Assembly (NCBI RefSeq): GCF_014349235.1
Contig: NZ_JACSOH010000020.1
Location: 1 to 64,000 of the forward strand
Direction of reading: 5' to 3'
DNA: 64,000 bases
DNA from: Cytophaga sp. FL35
Lineage (GTDB): Bacteria; Bacteroidota; Bacteroidia; Flavobacteriales; Flavobacteriaceae
The translations under genes and the position numbers were made by a program. The notes under the pieces are model-generated. The model worked only from the letters and a program-made list of their open reading frames with translations, made no database searches and was not told the origin of the DNA. Numbering within the stretch: the first letter of the stretch is position 1; every line of letters begins with the position of its first letter. This document shows, one piece after another, positions 17,351-26,665 of this stretch.

Positions 17351-20300
17351 ATGTGTAAACAGAACAAGTATGGGCAGCGGTGCCCAAAGTTGTTGTCTAA
17401 AATATCCGCCCTCCGCTATGGCTTGGGTATTTTTAGTATTGGCTTGCTTTCTTCAAATGCCTATTCCGCAATACCGGATGTCCGGGCTACAAATGTTACG
17501 GCCATTGTAGTAAAAAACACCTTACAGCAGGCAATTACAGGCACGGTAGTAGATTCAAGTGGTCTACCCTTAGCCGGTGCCAATATAGTAGAGAAAGGGA
17601 CGAGTAACGGAACACAAACGGACTTTGATGGAAATTTTAGTTTAAATGTGTCCAACCCAGATGCGGTATTGGTGGTATCCTATATTGGTTTTAAGAGTAC
17701 GGAGGTACCTATCACGGAAAGTTCCACGCTTAATATTGTATTGCAAGAAGATGCGGAGGGCCTAGATGAAGTTGTGGTGGTTGGTTACCAGAACAAGGAA
17801 AAAGCTAATCTAACAGGTTCGGTTGCGGTTATAGATAAGGAAGTATTGCAGAACAGGCCAACCAATAATTTGTCAACCTTGTTGCCGGGTTTGGCTGCAG
17901 GCGTATCCGTAGCATTGCCCAATCCCGGTAGAATTGGGCAAAATACAGACAACAGAAATATTCGTATAGGAGCGTTGGCAACCAGAAATACCCCAGGAGT
18001 TCTGGTTATTATAGACGGTGTTCAGGCAAGTATTAATTCCATAAACCCCAATGATGTGGAGTCCATTAGTATCCTGCGGGACGCAGAGGCTGCTATTTAT
18101 GGTTCTAGGGCATCGGAAGGAGTTATAGTCATAACTACAAAAAGGGGAGGTAAACCTTCTATCGAAGCATCCATTAACACCTCTATTGCTATACCCAATA
18201 TTCATCCGGAAAAAAGCACGACCATAGAATATATGAACTATTTAAAAGAAGGATGGGAACTTTCCAATTCAACGCCCCTATGGAGATTTCCCCAAGTGTT
18301 TCAATATATGGAGGATAATAAGTTAACTTCGGAGAGTGCTATTAAAGACGGCAATTTCGCTCACGAAGTAGTAGGAGCTTTTCCAGATACACCATATATG
18401 TTATTAGGGGGTAATTCCAATTGGTATGACATTATCTATAACAACGCCATGACGTATACATATGATCTTAATGTATCTGGGTCTTCTGATAAATTAAATT
18501 ATTATGCTTCGTTAAGAACAGTAGATCAGGGTTCAATGTTGCGTTTTGGAACTAATGAAAACCAAACATATTTTGGAAGGTTAAAAGTTGATTATACGCA
18601 TAACGAAAAATTTAAGTTTGGTGCCAATATCGGTATTACCACCAATAATTTAAAGGAACCAACTAATTATGAGGCAGCTCAGAACGTTCTTGCTGGAAGG
18701 GCTTCCTTTGATCACCCTTACACCCCAGAGGGGCGATATATGAGTTGGAATGCGGCACCGAACCCTATAGGGTTATTTAAAGATGGTGGCAATCGGGAAG
18801 CTGTAACATATAGGTTGAATCCACAATTATATGCAACCTATACCCCAATATCAGGGCTTGATATTACAGGAAGATTTACCAAGACCTTCACGGGACTTAA
18901 ATCTAGATCTATTTTAAAGTCTTTTAGGACCTATTATTTAGATGAAGCTCCAGGAGTATTAAACGCTCAGCAGCCGCAAACCAATGTGTCTGTAAGTAAT
19001 GTGTTTGATCAAACTTTTATAGGAAACTTAACGGCATCTTATAAAACTTCTATTGGTAATAATCACACAGTAAGGGCTTTGTTAGGAGTTTCTCATGAAG
19101 AGTTTATTTATGACACAACTAACGCCTGGAGACGAAATCTTGTTTATGATCAATTGCCGTCTTTGGTGCTAGGGGATTCTGAAGAACAATTCAATAACGA
19201 TGTTCAATCAGAAATTTCCTTGAAATCTTTATTCGGAAATTTGAGTTATTCATTTAAAGATAGGTACACTGTAGAAGGTACCTTTAGAAGAGATGGTTCA
19301 TCGAGATTTGCTCAGGGTTTTAAGTATGATAGCTTTTTCAGTTTAGGTGGAGCATGGAATGTTTCCAATGAGAACTTTATCAAAAACCTCGATTTTTCCG
19401 CACTCAATAGTTTAAAATTAAGGGCGTCTTGGGGGCAGTTGGGGAATCAAGGTAGTATTGGGGTATATAGTTTTGCGTCAACCCTATCATTAGGTACGGG
19501 GGTGTTATTAGGTGCTCCGGGCGCGGTTGCGCCAGCACAGGTTGCCACCTTGGGTAGGTTCCCAAACTTAGACGCAACTTGGGAGGCAGCGGACAAGACC
19601 AACTTTGGTTTGGATGCTACTTTGTTCAATAATCGTTTAAGCTTAGAGGGAAACTACTTTATTACAGAAACCAAAAATGCCTTTTTCACTAAAGAATACC
19701 CGAGCATACTAGGTGCTCCCGCACCGCAGATAAATGGTGCTAACTTTAAGGCAACTGGTTGGATTGCTTCAGTTGGATGGAATGATAGGCTAGGGAAGGA
19801 TTTTAGTTACAATGCTCGCTTCAATATTAGTGATGCAAATACCGAAGTTATAACATTGGCAGATAGTCCAGTGGTGGGGTATGGCTACAATGCCTTTGTA
19901 GAAGGCAATCCATTGGGCAGTGTTTACGGCTATCAATTTGAAGGTTTGGTAGAAGATGAGGCTGACTTGACCGAATATTATGAGAACATTACCGGAGGCA
20001 TTACTACCTTATTAAGACCTGGGGATGCCAAATATGCAGATTTAGATGGCGATGGTATCTTGGAAGGACGGGAATATAAGGAGGATGAAGATGGCAATCC
20101 TACCGAAGATTCCGGCGATTTAATCAATCTTGGAGATACGGAAAAACATTATGAGTATAACTTCAATTTAGGGCTTAATTATAAGAATTTCAATTTTAGT
20201 GCCCTTTTAATCGGGGTTGGAAAGTGGACTGTTTTCGATCAAACGCCGGTAAATTATAGTTTTCCGTGGGTTCAGCCTTATGAACATTATATTGATAATT

Positions 20301-20644
20301 ACTGGACGCCAACAAGAACCAATGGGCATTACCCAAGACCTTCTGTGGTGAATGGGAGCTTTAATAATGCTGTGCAGGGTAATAACTATGTCTTTTCTGA
20401 TGCTTCTTATATGAAGAGGAATAATGCCTATCTATTATTGAAGAACGTTCAACTGGGCTATACGTTTCCGAAGGTTGTTATGGATAAACTGAATATGAAT
20501 AAAATACAGTTATACGTTAACGCAAGTGATGTAGGTTTCTTGGTAAACAATATGCCAAAGAGTTATAATCCAGAAAGTCCTTATAATGCAAACTTAACTC
20601 CTTACCCCATTACGGTTTCATTAGGACTTAATTTAAATTTTTAA
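17351..20644 (+). CDS. SusC-type TonB-dependent transporter (SusC2)
   Basis: A 1097-aa outer-membrane transporter. It has a signal segment at about 18-40, a carboxypeptidase-D-like repeat at about 58-135 (GLPLAGANIVEKGTSNGTQT), a TonB plug (DEVVVVGYQNKEKANLTGSV) and a beta-barrel ending VSLGLNLNF. Unlike SusC1 it has no STN domain, so it does not signal through a sigma/FecR pair. Its control is probably through the membrane sensor upstream and the operator at 17098. SusD2 follows within 10 bp. It is the glycan importer of cluster D. Confidence 0.95.
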   Translation: MCKQNKYGQRCPKLLSKISALRYGLGIFSIGLLSSNAYSAIPDVRATNVTAIVVKNTLQQAITGTVVDSSGLPLAGANIVEKGTSNGTQTDFDGNFSLNVSNPDAVLVVSYIGFKSTEVPITESSTLNIVLQEDAEGLDEVVVVGYQNKEKANLTGSVAVIDKEVLQNRPTNNLSTLLPGLAAGVSVALPNPGRIGQNTDNRNIRIGALATRNTPGVLVIIDGVQASINSINPNDVESISILRDAEAAIYGSRASEGVIVITTKRGGKPSIEASINTSIAIPNIHPEKSTTIEYMNYLKEGWELSNSTPLWRFPQVFQYMEDNKLTSESAIKDGNFAHEVVGAFPDTPYMLLGGNSNWYDIIYNNAMTYTYDLNVSGSSDKLNYYASLRTVDQGSMLRFGTNENQTYFGRLKVDYTHNEKFKFGANIGITTNNLKEPTNYEAAQNVLAGRASFDHPYTPEGRYMSWNAAPNPIGLFKDGGNREAVTYRLNPQLYATYTPISGLDITGRFTKTFTGLKSRSILKSFRTYYLDEAPGVLNAQQPQTNVSVSNVFDQTFIGNLTASYKTSIGNNHTVRALLGVSHEEFIYDTTNAWRRNLVYDQLPSLVLGDSEEQFNNDVQSEISLKSLFGNLSYSFKDRYTVEGTFRRDGSSRFAQGFKYDSFFSLGGAWNVSNENFIKNLDFSALNSLKLRASWGQLGNQGSIGVYSFASTLSLGTGVLLGAPGAVAPAQVATLGRFPNLDATWEAADKTNFGLDATLFNNRLSLEGNYFITETKNAFFTKEYPSILGAPAPQINGANFKATGWIASVGWNDRLGKDFSYNARFNISDANTEVITLADSPVVGYGYNAFVEGNPLGSVYGYQFEGLVEDEADLTEYYENITGGITTLLRPGDAKYADLDGDGILEGREYKEDEDGNPTEDSGDLINLGDTEKHYEYNFNLGLNYKNFNFSALLIGVGKWTVFDQTPVNYSFPWVQPYEHYIDNYWTPTRTNGHYPRPSVVNGSFNNAVQGNNYVFSDASYMKRNNAYLLLKNVQLGYTFPKVVMDKLNMNKIQLYVNASDVGFLVNNMPKSYNPESPYNANLTPYPITVSLGLNLNF

Positions 20645-20654
20645 TTGAATGGTC

Positions 20655-22451
20655 ATGAATAGAAGATATAAACTGTTAGCTATTATTGTAACAATATTCT
20701 TGGGGATTAGCTGTGAGAAGGATTTAAATCTAAACCCAATCAACCAGATAAGCGAAGACGTGTTCTTTACCCAAGAAAACGATTTTAAAATTTTTACGAA
20801 CCAATTCTATGGGAGTCTTCCAGGGTTTGGCCGATCTAATAGGGATAATTATGCGGATATTGGAAACGCAGGAGGGCATCCCGTTAGTAATAGTGATTAC
20901 ATAGAAGCCCAAGGTAATGGCTTCGGCGCCGATTGGGGAGGTAACTATGCTACTATACGTTTTACCACTTATTTAATTAATCGAGTTCAAGAACTAGAGG
21001 ATCAAGAACTAAAAAATCAAGTAATGGTCTATGAGGGTGAGGCCAGGTTTTTTAGGGCCTTGGCTTATTTTAGGCTTCTAAAGGATTATGGAGGGGTGCC
21101 TATTGTAGATAAAGTGTTGGACTTAAATGATGAAGACATCATATACGGCCCAAGAAACTCAAGACAGGAAGTCGTTGCATTTATCCTTAATGATTTGGAT
21201 GCCGCTATTGCTTCTCCCATAGGTTCTCTTGTAGAAAGTGTAGATATTGGCAGAGTGAGTAAAAATGCGGCATTGGCACTTAAGGCAAGGGTGGCATTAT
21301 TTGAAGGTACTTGGAGCAAATATCACGGTACGCCTGGCGATAGCAATAGTTATTTCTCTCAAGCTATTGATGCTTCGTTGCAGGTTATGGAAAGTGGTAA
21401 ACATAGTCTATTTGACCGCAGGGATGTGTTGGGGGATGACAGCTATAGGTATTTCTTCATATTGGAGACCGACAAGCCTTCAAATCCGGCAGGTTTGGGA
21501 AAAGAAAGTCAGAATGAAATTATATTGGCCAATAAATTCAATACGACGGATCGTAATTCAGGTTACATTTCAGTGAATAGTGGTAATTTATCACCCTCAA
21601 AAAAAATGGCGGATATGTTCTTGGATAATACAGGGTTGCCAATTACACATCCTAATTCCGTATTTCAAGGATATGGTTTTGATATAGATCCAGCAACAGG
21701 TGTTCCAACTAATTATGAGTATTTGGATAGAGACCCAAGAATGAAGAGCGTTTTCGTAGAGCCATTTAGTCAATTTTGGTATCATGAGCCTTACGATCGC
21801 AAGTATGATGCTCCTAGCCTACTTAATACAGGAGCTTTTAATGATGGATTCTGGACGAGTTCAACAGGTTATCTAATTCATAAGTTTATTCCAGAGGTAG
21901 CCCAAGGGGTTGGAATAGATTACCCTGTAATTCGTTTTGCGGAAGTATTGCTCATTTACGCGGAAGCTTTATTGGAAAGAGATGGGTCTATAACGGATAC
22001 GGATTTGTCCAAATCTATAAATCTTTTAAGAAACAGAGTGGGTATGCCTGACCTGACCAATGCTTTTGTATCAACAAATGGTCTAGATATGAAAGCAGAA
22101 ATAAGAAGGGAAAGAAGTATAGAACTCTATCTTGAAGGTTTTAGATTTGATGATTTAAGACGTTGGAAAATTGCCGAAATTGAAATGTCCCAAGATTTTA
22201 AATCAACTAAATTTCAAGGAACGCCTTTTGAAGAACCCTTTGAGGTTTTTGATCCAGTTTCTGGTTCAATCAGGGTAATAGATAACTCTTTAAAGGGTTT
22301 TACGGCTTATGATACCGACGGATTTGGAATAATTGATGCATCGGTTAATAGAAGTTTTGAAGATAAGCACTATTTATTTCCATTACCATTATTGCAGTTA
22401 ACGTTAAACCCTCAATTGGAACAAAATCCAGGTTGGTTAGATGGCAGGTAA
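20655..22451 (+). CDS. SusD/RagB-like lipoprotein (SusD2)
   Basis: A 598-aa surface glycan-binding lipoprotein with signal MNRRYKLLAIIVTIF and lipobox GISC. It has the SusD helical (TPR-like) core, with EARFFRALAYFRLLKDYGGV at about 120-140, and the C-terminal signature RRERSIELYLEGFRFDDLRR. It belongs to the classical SusD/RagB branch, unlike SusD1. An upstream ATG at 20649 is an alternative start. It pairs with SusC2, and a terminator follows. Confidence 0.94.
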   Translation: MNRRYKLLAIIVTIFLGISCEKDLNLNPINQISEDVFFTQENDFKIFTNQFYGSLPGFGRSNRDNYADIGNAGGHPVSNSDYIEAQGNGFGADWGGNYATIRFTTYLINRVQELEDQELKNQVMVYEGEARFFRALAYFRLLKDYGGVPIVDKVLDLNDEDIIYGPRNSRQEVVAFILNDLDAAIASPIGSLVESVDIGRVSKNAALALKARVALFEGTWSKYHGTPGDSNSYFSQAIDASLQVMESGKHSLFDRRDVLGDDSYRYFFILETDKPSNPAGLGKESQNEIILANKFNTTDRNSGYISVNSGNLSPSKKMADMFLDNTGLPITHPNSVFQGYGFDIDPATGVPTNYEYLDRDPRMKSVFVEPFSQFWYHEPYDRKYDAPSLLNTGAFNDGFWTSSTGYLIHKFIPEVAQGVGIDYPVIRFAEVLLIYAEALLERDGSITDTDLSKSINLLRNRVGMPDLTNAFVSTNGLDMKAEIRRERSIELYLEGFRFDDLRRWKIAEIEMSQDFKSTKFQGTPFEEPFEVFDPVSGSIRVIDNSLKGFTAYDTDGFGIIDASVNRSFEDKHYLFPLPLLQLTLNPQLEQNPGWLDGR

Positions 22452-22483
22452 TCCTTGAAACAAATGTATCTACCTTTTAAATT

Positions 22484-22514
22484 AAGGGCTTTTTCTAAAG
22501 GAGCCCTTCTTTTT
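22484..22514 (+). terminator. Rho-independent terminator after SusD2
   Basis: The arms AAGGGCT (22484-22490) and AGCCCTT (22502-22508) form a stem followed by CTTTTT. It separates the SusC2/SusD2 transcript from the DUF1080 operon, which then needs its own promoter. Confidence 0.75.
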
Positions 22515-22593
22515 AAATTAAAAACAAACTTGTAAGGCATACCTAAATGCTCCGCCATTAACGATTATATAAGTTGTTGTATGTTAGGATATA

Positions 22594-22619
22594 GGACGTC
22601 CCAATCCAGTCTTGGGACA
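22594..22619. promoter_or_regulatory. Putative operator, GTCCCA-N-TGGGAC inverted repeat (site 2)
   Basis: GGACGTCCCA, nine bases, then TGGGACA, 126 bp before the DUF1080 gene start and beyond the SusD2 terminator. It matches site 1 (17098-17124) in both half-sites. The shared site suggests that SusC2/SusD2 and the downstream operon answer to the same regulator. Confidence 0.6.
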
Positions 22620-22744
22620 AATTCGAGGCCAAATTCAAAAACTTAATCAAGCACAAAATTTACTTTTAAAAGTTTGCAAGCAAAAGTTCAAAACTTAATG
22701 CCAAACTATGATTATAATTCAAGATTCACATATAACATAAATAA

Positions 22745-23446
22745 ATGAACTACTATTCTCAATTGCAACAAAGTCTCCATAAGCGGGGATTATTTTCAAT
22801 CATAGATCCAATATTTCAAGGAGTATCAGTATCTATGGTACTTATACTGCTCCTTTCCTGTACTACGGTTAAAGGGCAAAAAACCGAAGTTCTTTTTGAT
22901 GGGGTTTCTATGAAAGGCTGGAAAGTGCTCAATGCAAGGAATGCAAAATTTTGGGCAGTAATGGACAGTACTTTGGTAGGTGGTGATGGTCATACCAAAA
23001 TACCTGAAAACACCTATTTGCATACCCTTAAGGAATATCAAGATTTTGAATTAAGATTTCTCTTTAGAATTACGGGAGATCATAGTACTGGTTTGATCAA
23101 TAGTGGGGTGCAATATCGATCCACTATTAAAGATGGTCATATTATAGGTTACCAAGCAGATATAGGTAAGGGCTATTGGGGAGATATATATGATGAGCAT
23201 AGAAGGGGAAAGTTGGTTGACGGTGACTTAAGTATCTTAAAACATCTTTTAAAAGAAGATGGATGGAACAGCTATATCGTTAGATGTAAAGGGAATCGGC
23301 ACGAGCTTTACATTAATGGTGTAAAAACCGCAGATTATGTAGAAAAGGATGCAGCAATACCTAATAAAGGGGTTATAGGGATTCAGGTGCATAGTGGCGG
23401 CAATGCCATGGTAGAATTTAAAGAACTAACCCTTACTGCACTTTAG
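22745..23446 (+). CDS. DUF1080 / 3-keto-disaccharide hydrolase-domain lipoprotein
   Basis: A 233-aa secreted protein with signal and lipobox at about 28-40 (VLILLLSC), then a concanavalin-like jelly roll. Characteristic DUF1080 segments are LFDGVSMKGWKV, FELRFLFRI, NSGVQYRS, GYQADIG and GVIGIQVHSGG. DUF1080 proteins are annotated as 3-keto-disaccharide hydrolases, cleaving glycosidic bonds of C3-oxidised sugars. It heads an operon that continues with a PVC-type dehydrogenase 24 bp downstream, which could supply the oxidised substrate. Activity is inferred from family and context. Confidence 0.9.
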   Translation: MNYYSQLQQSLHKRGLFSIIDPIFQGVSVSMVLILLLSCTTVKGQKTEVLFDGVSMKGWKVLNARNAKFWAVMDSTLVGGDGHTKIPENTYLHTLKEYQDFELRFLFRITGDHSTGLINSGVQYRSTIKDGHIIGYQADIGKGYWGDIYDEHRRGKLVDGDLSILKHLLKEDGWNSYIVRCKGNRHELYINGVKTADYVEKDAAIPNKGVIGIQVHSGGNAMVEFKELTLTAL

Positions 23447-23470
23447 ATTATTTTTTAAAACCAGACTACA

Positions 23471-26400
23471 ATGAGGATTACACGACCGTTTTATCTTGGA
23501 GTGTGCTTACTGGCAATTTTGTTGGTAGGTTGTAAGAACAAAACAGAATCGGCAAATACTGTCGATGTTCAAAAAGAAGAAGAGATTGATTATAACAGAA
23601 AAACGCATTCTGCCCGTACCAAGGTATTATCAGCAGAAGAAGAATTGGCGGGTTTTGATGTGCCAGAAGGATTTGTGGTAGAATTGGTAGCCAGTGAAGA
23701 AGATGGCGTAGTCAACCCCATACACATAGCTTTTGACGATGCTGGTAGGTTGTGGACACAAACCGCTGAAATGTACCCTATGGATCCGGTCTCGGATATT
23801 GCATGGCACGATTTGTTAAACCTTATGAACAATCCCGAAGCGCAAGAAAAGGACCCTAATTTTAAAAGAGCCTTGGATCTGTATAAGGGAAAAACTAAGG
23901 GTGAGGATAAGATTTTGGTACTTTCCGATATCTATAATGGCAATCGTCCCAAATCCAATGTGTGGGCCGATGGTTTGGCAATTCCTCAGAGTATTTTACC
24001 CTATAAAAATGGCGCCTACGTAGCCCAAGGTTCGGAACTTTTCTTTTTGGAGGATTCGGACAATGATGGAAAAGCGGACAAGCGTACCCCATTATTAACA
24101 GGCTTTGGTTATACGGACACACATACCATGACACATACCTTGGTTCGCGGACCAGGGGATTGGGTTCATTTTAGCCATGGAGCACTTAATAAGGGTAAGG
24201 TAACTTCTTATACCAGCGATGCGTCCATGCGAATGGATTATAGTAAAATAGGACGTTTTTCCTTGAATGCTAAGAAAATGGAGGTAATTACCGCCGGACT
24301 TCAAAATATATGGGGCTTCAAACAGAGGGGGAATGGACAATGGTACGGAACCGAGGCCAATGACCTTGGGTATTCCATAGTTCCCATGGAAGTGGGAACC
24401 GGTTATCCGGGTATTGGAAACGAAAGGTTACGTCCTTACCAGCCATTTATGCCTGAGTTGCATAAATTTAGGGTAGGGGGTACCGGAATTTCAGGTCTCG
24501 CTTTTTCCGATGATGGAAGTGCCGGATTCCCGGAAGAATGGAAAGATGTGGCCTTCCTTGCCAATCCAATTACCAGTGCTATTAATGCGGTGCGTATAGT
24601 TCGCGAAAAGGACGGTAGTGTTACTGCGGAACACCTGCCCGATTTCCTAAAATCCAAAGACGATTGGTTTAGACCGGTAAACATGGAGTTTGGCCCGGAT
24701 GGCTGCCTTTATATTGTGGATTGGTACAATAAAATCGTATCGCATAATGAGTTGCCTACCACCCATCCAGATAGGGATAAATCCCATGGTAGGATTTTTA
24801 GGGTACGTCATAAATCACAAAAACCAGGTAAAATCACCAATTTTTATGAAGTGCCTACCAAGGATTTGGTCAGCCATTTAAAAGATCCGATCCTTTGGGC
24901 CAAGCGGGCGGCATGGCATCAAATTACAGACAGGCCGGCTTATGAAACCAATGGTTTGGCCAATGAGCTCATCGCTCTTGTAACGGACAAAGGGCAAGAT
25001 GATATTACCAGAATTTTGGCGCTCTGGTCTTTGGAGGGAATTGGCCACTATAATCAAGGGGTTATGGATCAATTGTTGAACGATGCTTCGGATGATGTAA
25101 AAAGGGAGGCCATAAGGTCTTTACAGTCTTTTGATTTAGGAGTGGAGGTTTTGGCAAAAATGCTTCAACAACCGGCCAAGGATGCAAATCCTATGATACG
25201 TTCGCAAGTTTTACGTACGTTAGATGCCGTAGGCAAGGCCGATCAACAAACCATTTCCATATTGGTAGACGCCTGTGATCCTCCTTTGGAAGGAAACCAA
25301 ATGGGTGGGGCTTATGAACGAAACTTTGAGCGTTACTTGGCCAGAAAAGCCTTGGAAAACTATCCAAGGGAACTATCCAAGTTCATTGCTTCCAGTGAGG
25401 CGGAAAATTTTGAAACATCCAACTTAATATGGGCAAGTCAGGCACTTCCTGAAAAAGAACGGGAGGCCGTTTTTGTAAAACTTTGGAAGGAAGCGGACAA
25501 TAAAAACTTTGATGAGCCTACTTTTATTATCATGGCCGGAATGTTGGACAACGCCAATGTTAGGAACGCCGTTCTTCCTCAACTTAAAGATCTTAACAAG
25601 GCAGGGGAGCATGTTTCCCTTACGCTTAAAAACTTATCACAGGTACAGTCCGATAAGCTAACTTCCGCCTTGGTAGGCCCTGTAAAAAGTTTACTTCAAA
25701 GTGGGGACAAGGATAAGCAGCTGTTGGGCTTGGATGCCGTTGGAAAACTGAACATATCTTCCCTAAGAAATCTGGTTTTTCCTTTTGTAGACGAAAATTC
25801 CACTGTGGAGACCATGAGATTTGCACTAATAGCCTTAACGCGGGAGCCCAAGAAAAACTTGTCAGCTTTGCAAAAAATGGCCCAAATGGAAACTTTGGAC
25901 ATGGATTTAAGGGCGGTGGCACTTCAGAATATGGCAAAGGGAGACATAAATAAAACCGAGAAAACCTTGATTGCTTGGTTGCCGAAATTGGACGCTACCC
26001 AAAAGGAAAAGGTCATTTCCATTCTTTCCCAAGCTAAGGAGGGCAGCACCGTCTTAAAGAACTTACTGTCCAAAGAAGAGTTATCCTCTAAAGAGTTCAA
26101 TATTTCCAGTGCGGAAAAAGTATTTCAATCCAACCCGGAAGATCCTGTTGGCAAAGACTTGTTCGAAGCCGTAAAAAAACGGATCGAAGAGGAAAAACTG
26201 GCCTTTACGGCCAAATTGGAACGGATGATGGCCATAGCCGAAAAAGGCGGTGGGGATCCAAAGAAGGGAGAACAACTCTTTCAAGTATGTCTTATGTGCC
26301 ATAGGGTTGGGGACAAAGGCTATGATTATGCCCCTGCATTGGATGGTTCCGCCCTTAGGGAGAACGAGGCATTGTTAACGGCTATCCTAGACCCCAATGC

Positions 26401-26656
26401 GGCGGTAGAAAGTAGTTACGCAGTATTTAGGGTAACAAAAAAGGACGGTAACAGCGTTGAAGGATTCTTGGTGAAACAGGATGATCGTGGTACTACAATT
26501 GGTTTTATGGGAGGTAGCAATCAATTTATTCAAGCCAATGAAATAGCCACACAAGGTTTCTTGGGAGGGCGTTCCTTTATGCCAAAAGGTTTAATAGATA
26601 ATTATAATGATGAGCAGGTGGCAGACCTGTTAGCATTTATAAAGACCTTGAAATAA
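23471..26656 (+). CDS. PVC-type dehydrogenase-like lipoprotein with HEAT repeats and haem c domain
   Basis: A 1061-aa periplasmic protein with a lipobox (LLVGC). The N-terminal beta-propeller 'membrane-bound dehydrogenase' domain at about 48-450 has PEGFVVELVASEEDG, a calcium-type loop DSDNDGKADKR and GPDGCLYIVDWYNKIVSHNE. A HEAT-repeat-like helical region covers about 460-900. A C-terminal cytochrome c domain has CLMCH (Cys940, Cys943, His944) and a plausible distal Met in GGRSFMPKG. Such proteins are abundant in Planctomycetes and some Bacteroidota and are thought to pass electrons from an oxidised substrate to haem. Context suggests sugar oxidation upstream of the DUF1080 protein. It resembles the proteins at 56942 and 60785. 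Confidence 0.9.
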   Translation: MRITRPFYLGVCLLAILLVGCKNKTESANTVDVQKEEEIDYNRKTHSARTKVLSAEEELAGFDVPEGFVVELVASEEDGVVNPIHIAFDDAGRLWTQTAEMYPMDPVSDIAWHDLLNLMNNPEAQEKDPNFKRALDLYKGKTKGEDKILVLSDIYNGNRPKSNVWADGLAIPQSILPYKNGAYVAQGSELFFLEDSDNDGKADKRTPLLTGFGYTDTHTMTHTLVRGPGDWVHFSHGALNKGKVTSYTSDASMRMDYSKIGRFSLNAKKMEVITAGLQNIWGFKQRGNGQWYGTEANDLGYSIVPMEVGTGYPGIGNERLRPYQPFMPELHKFRVGGTGISGLAFSDDGSAGFPEEWKDVAFLANPITSAINAVRIVREKDGSVTAEHLPDFLKSKDDWFRPVNMEFGPDGCLYIVDWYNKIVSHNELPTTHPDRDKSHGRIFRVRHKSQKPGKITNFYEVPTKDLVSHLKDPILWAKRAAWHQITDRPAYETNGLANELIALVTDKGQDDITRILALWSLEGIGHYNQGVMDQLLNDASDDVKREAIRSLQSFDLGVEVLAKMLQQPAKDANPMIRSQVLRTLDAVGKADQQTISILVDACDPPLEGNQMGGAYERNFERYLARKALENYPRELSKFIASSEAENFETSNLIWASQALPEKEREAVFVKLWKEADNKNFDEPTFIIMAGMLDNANVRNAVLPQLKDLNKAGEHVSLTLKNLSQVQSDKLTSALVGPVKSLLQSGDKDKQLLGLDAVGKLNISSLRNLVFPFVDENSTVETMRFALIALTREPKKNLSALQKMAQMETLDMDLRAVALQNMAKGDINKTEKTLIAWLPKLDATQKEKVISILSQAKEGSTVLKNLLSKEELSSKEFNISSAEKVFQSNPEDPVGKDLFEAVKKRIEEEKLAFTAKLERMMAIAEKGGGDPKKGEQLFQVCLMCHRVGDKGYDYAPALDGSALRENEALLTAILDPNAAVESSYAVFRVTKKDGNSVEGFLVKQDDRGTTIGFMGGSNQFIQANEIATQGFLGGRSFMPKGLIDNYNDEQVADLLAFIKTLK

Positions 26657-26665
26657 ATAATTTAG

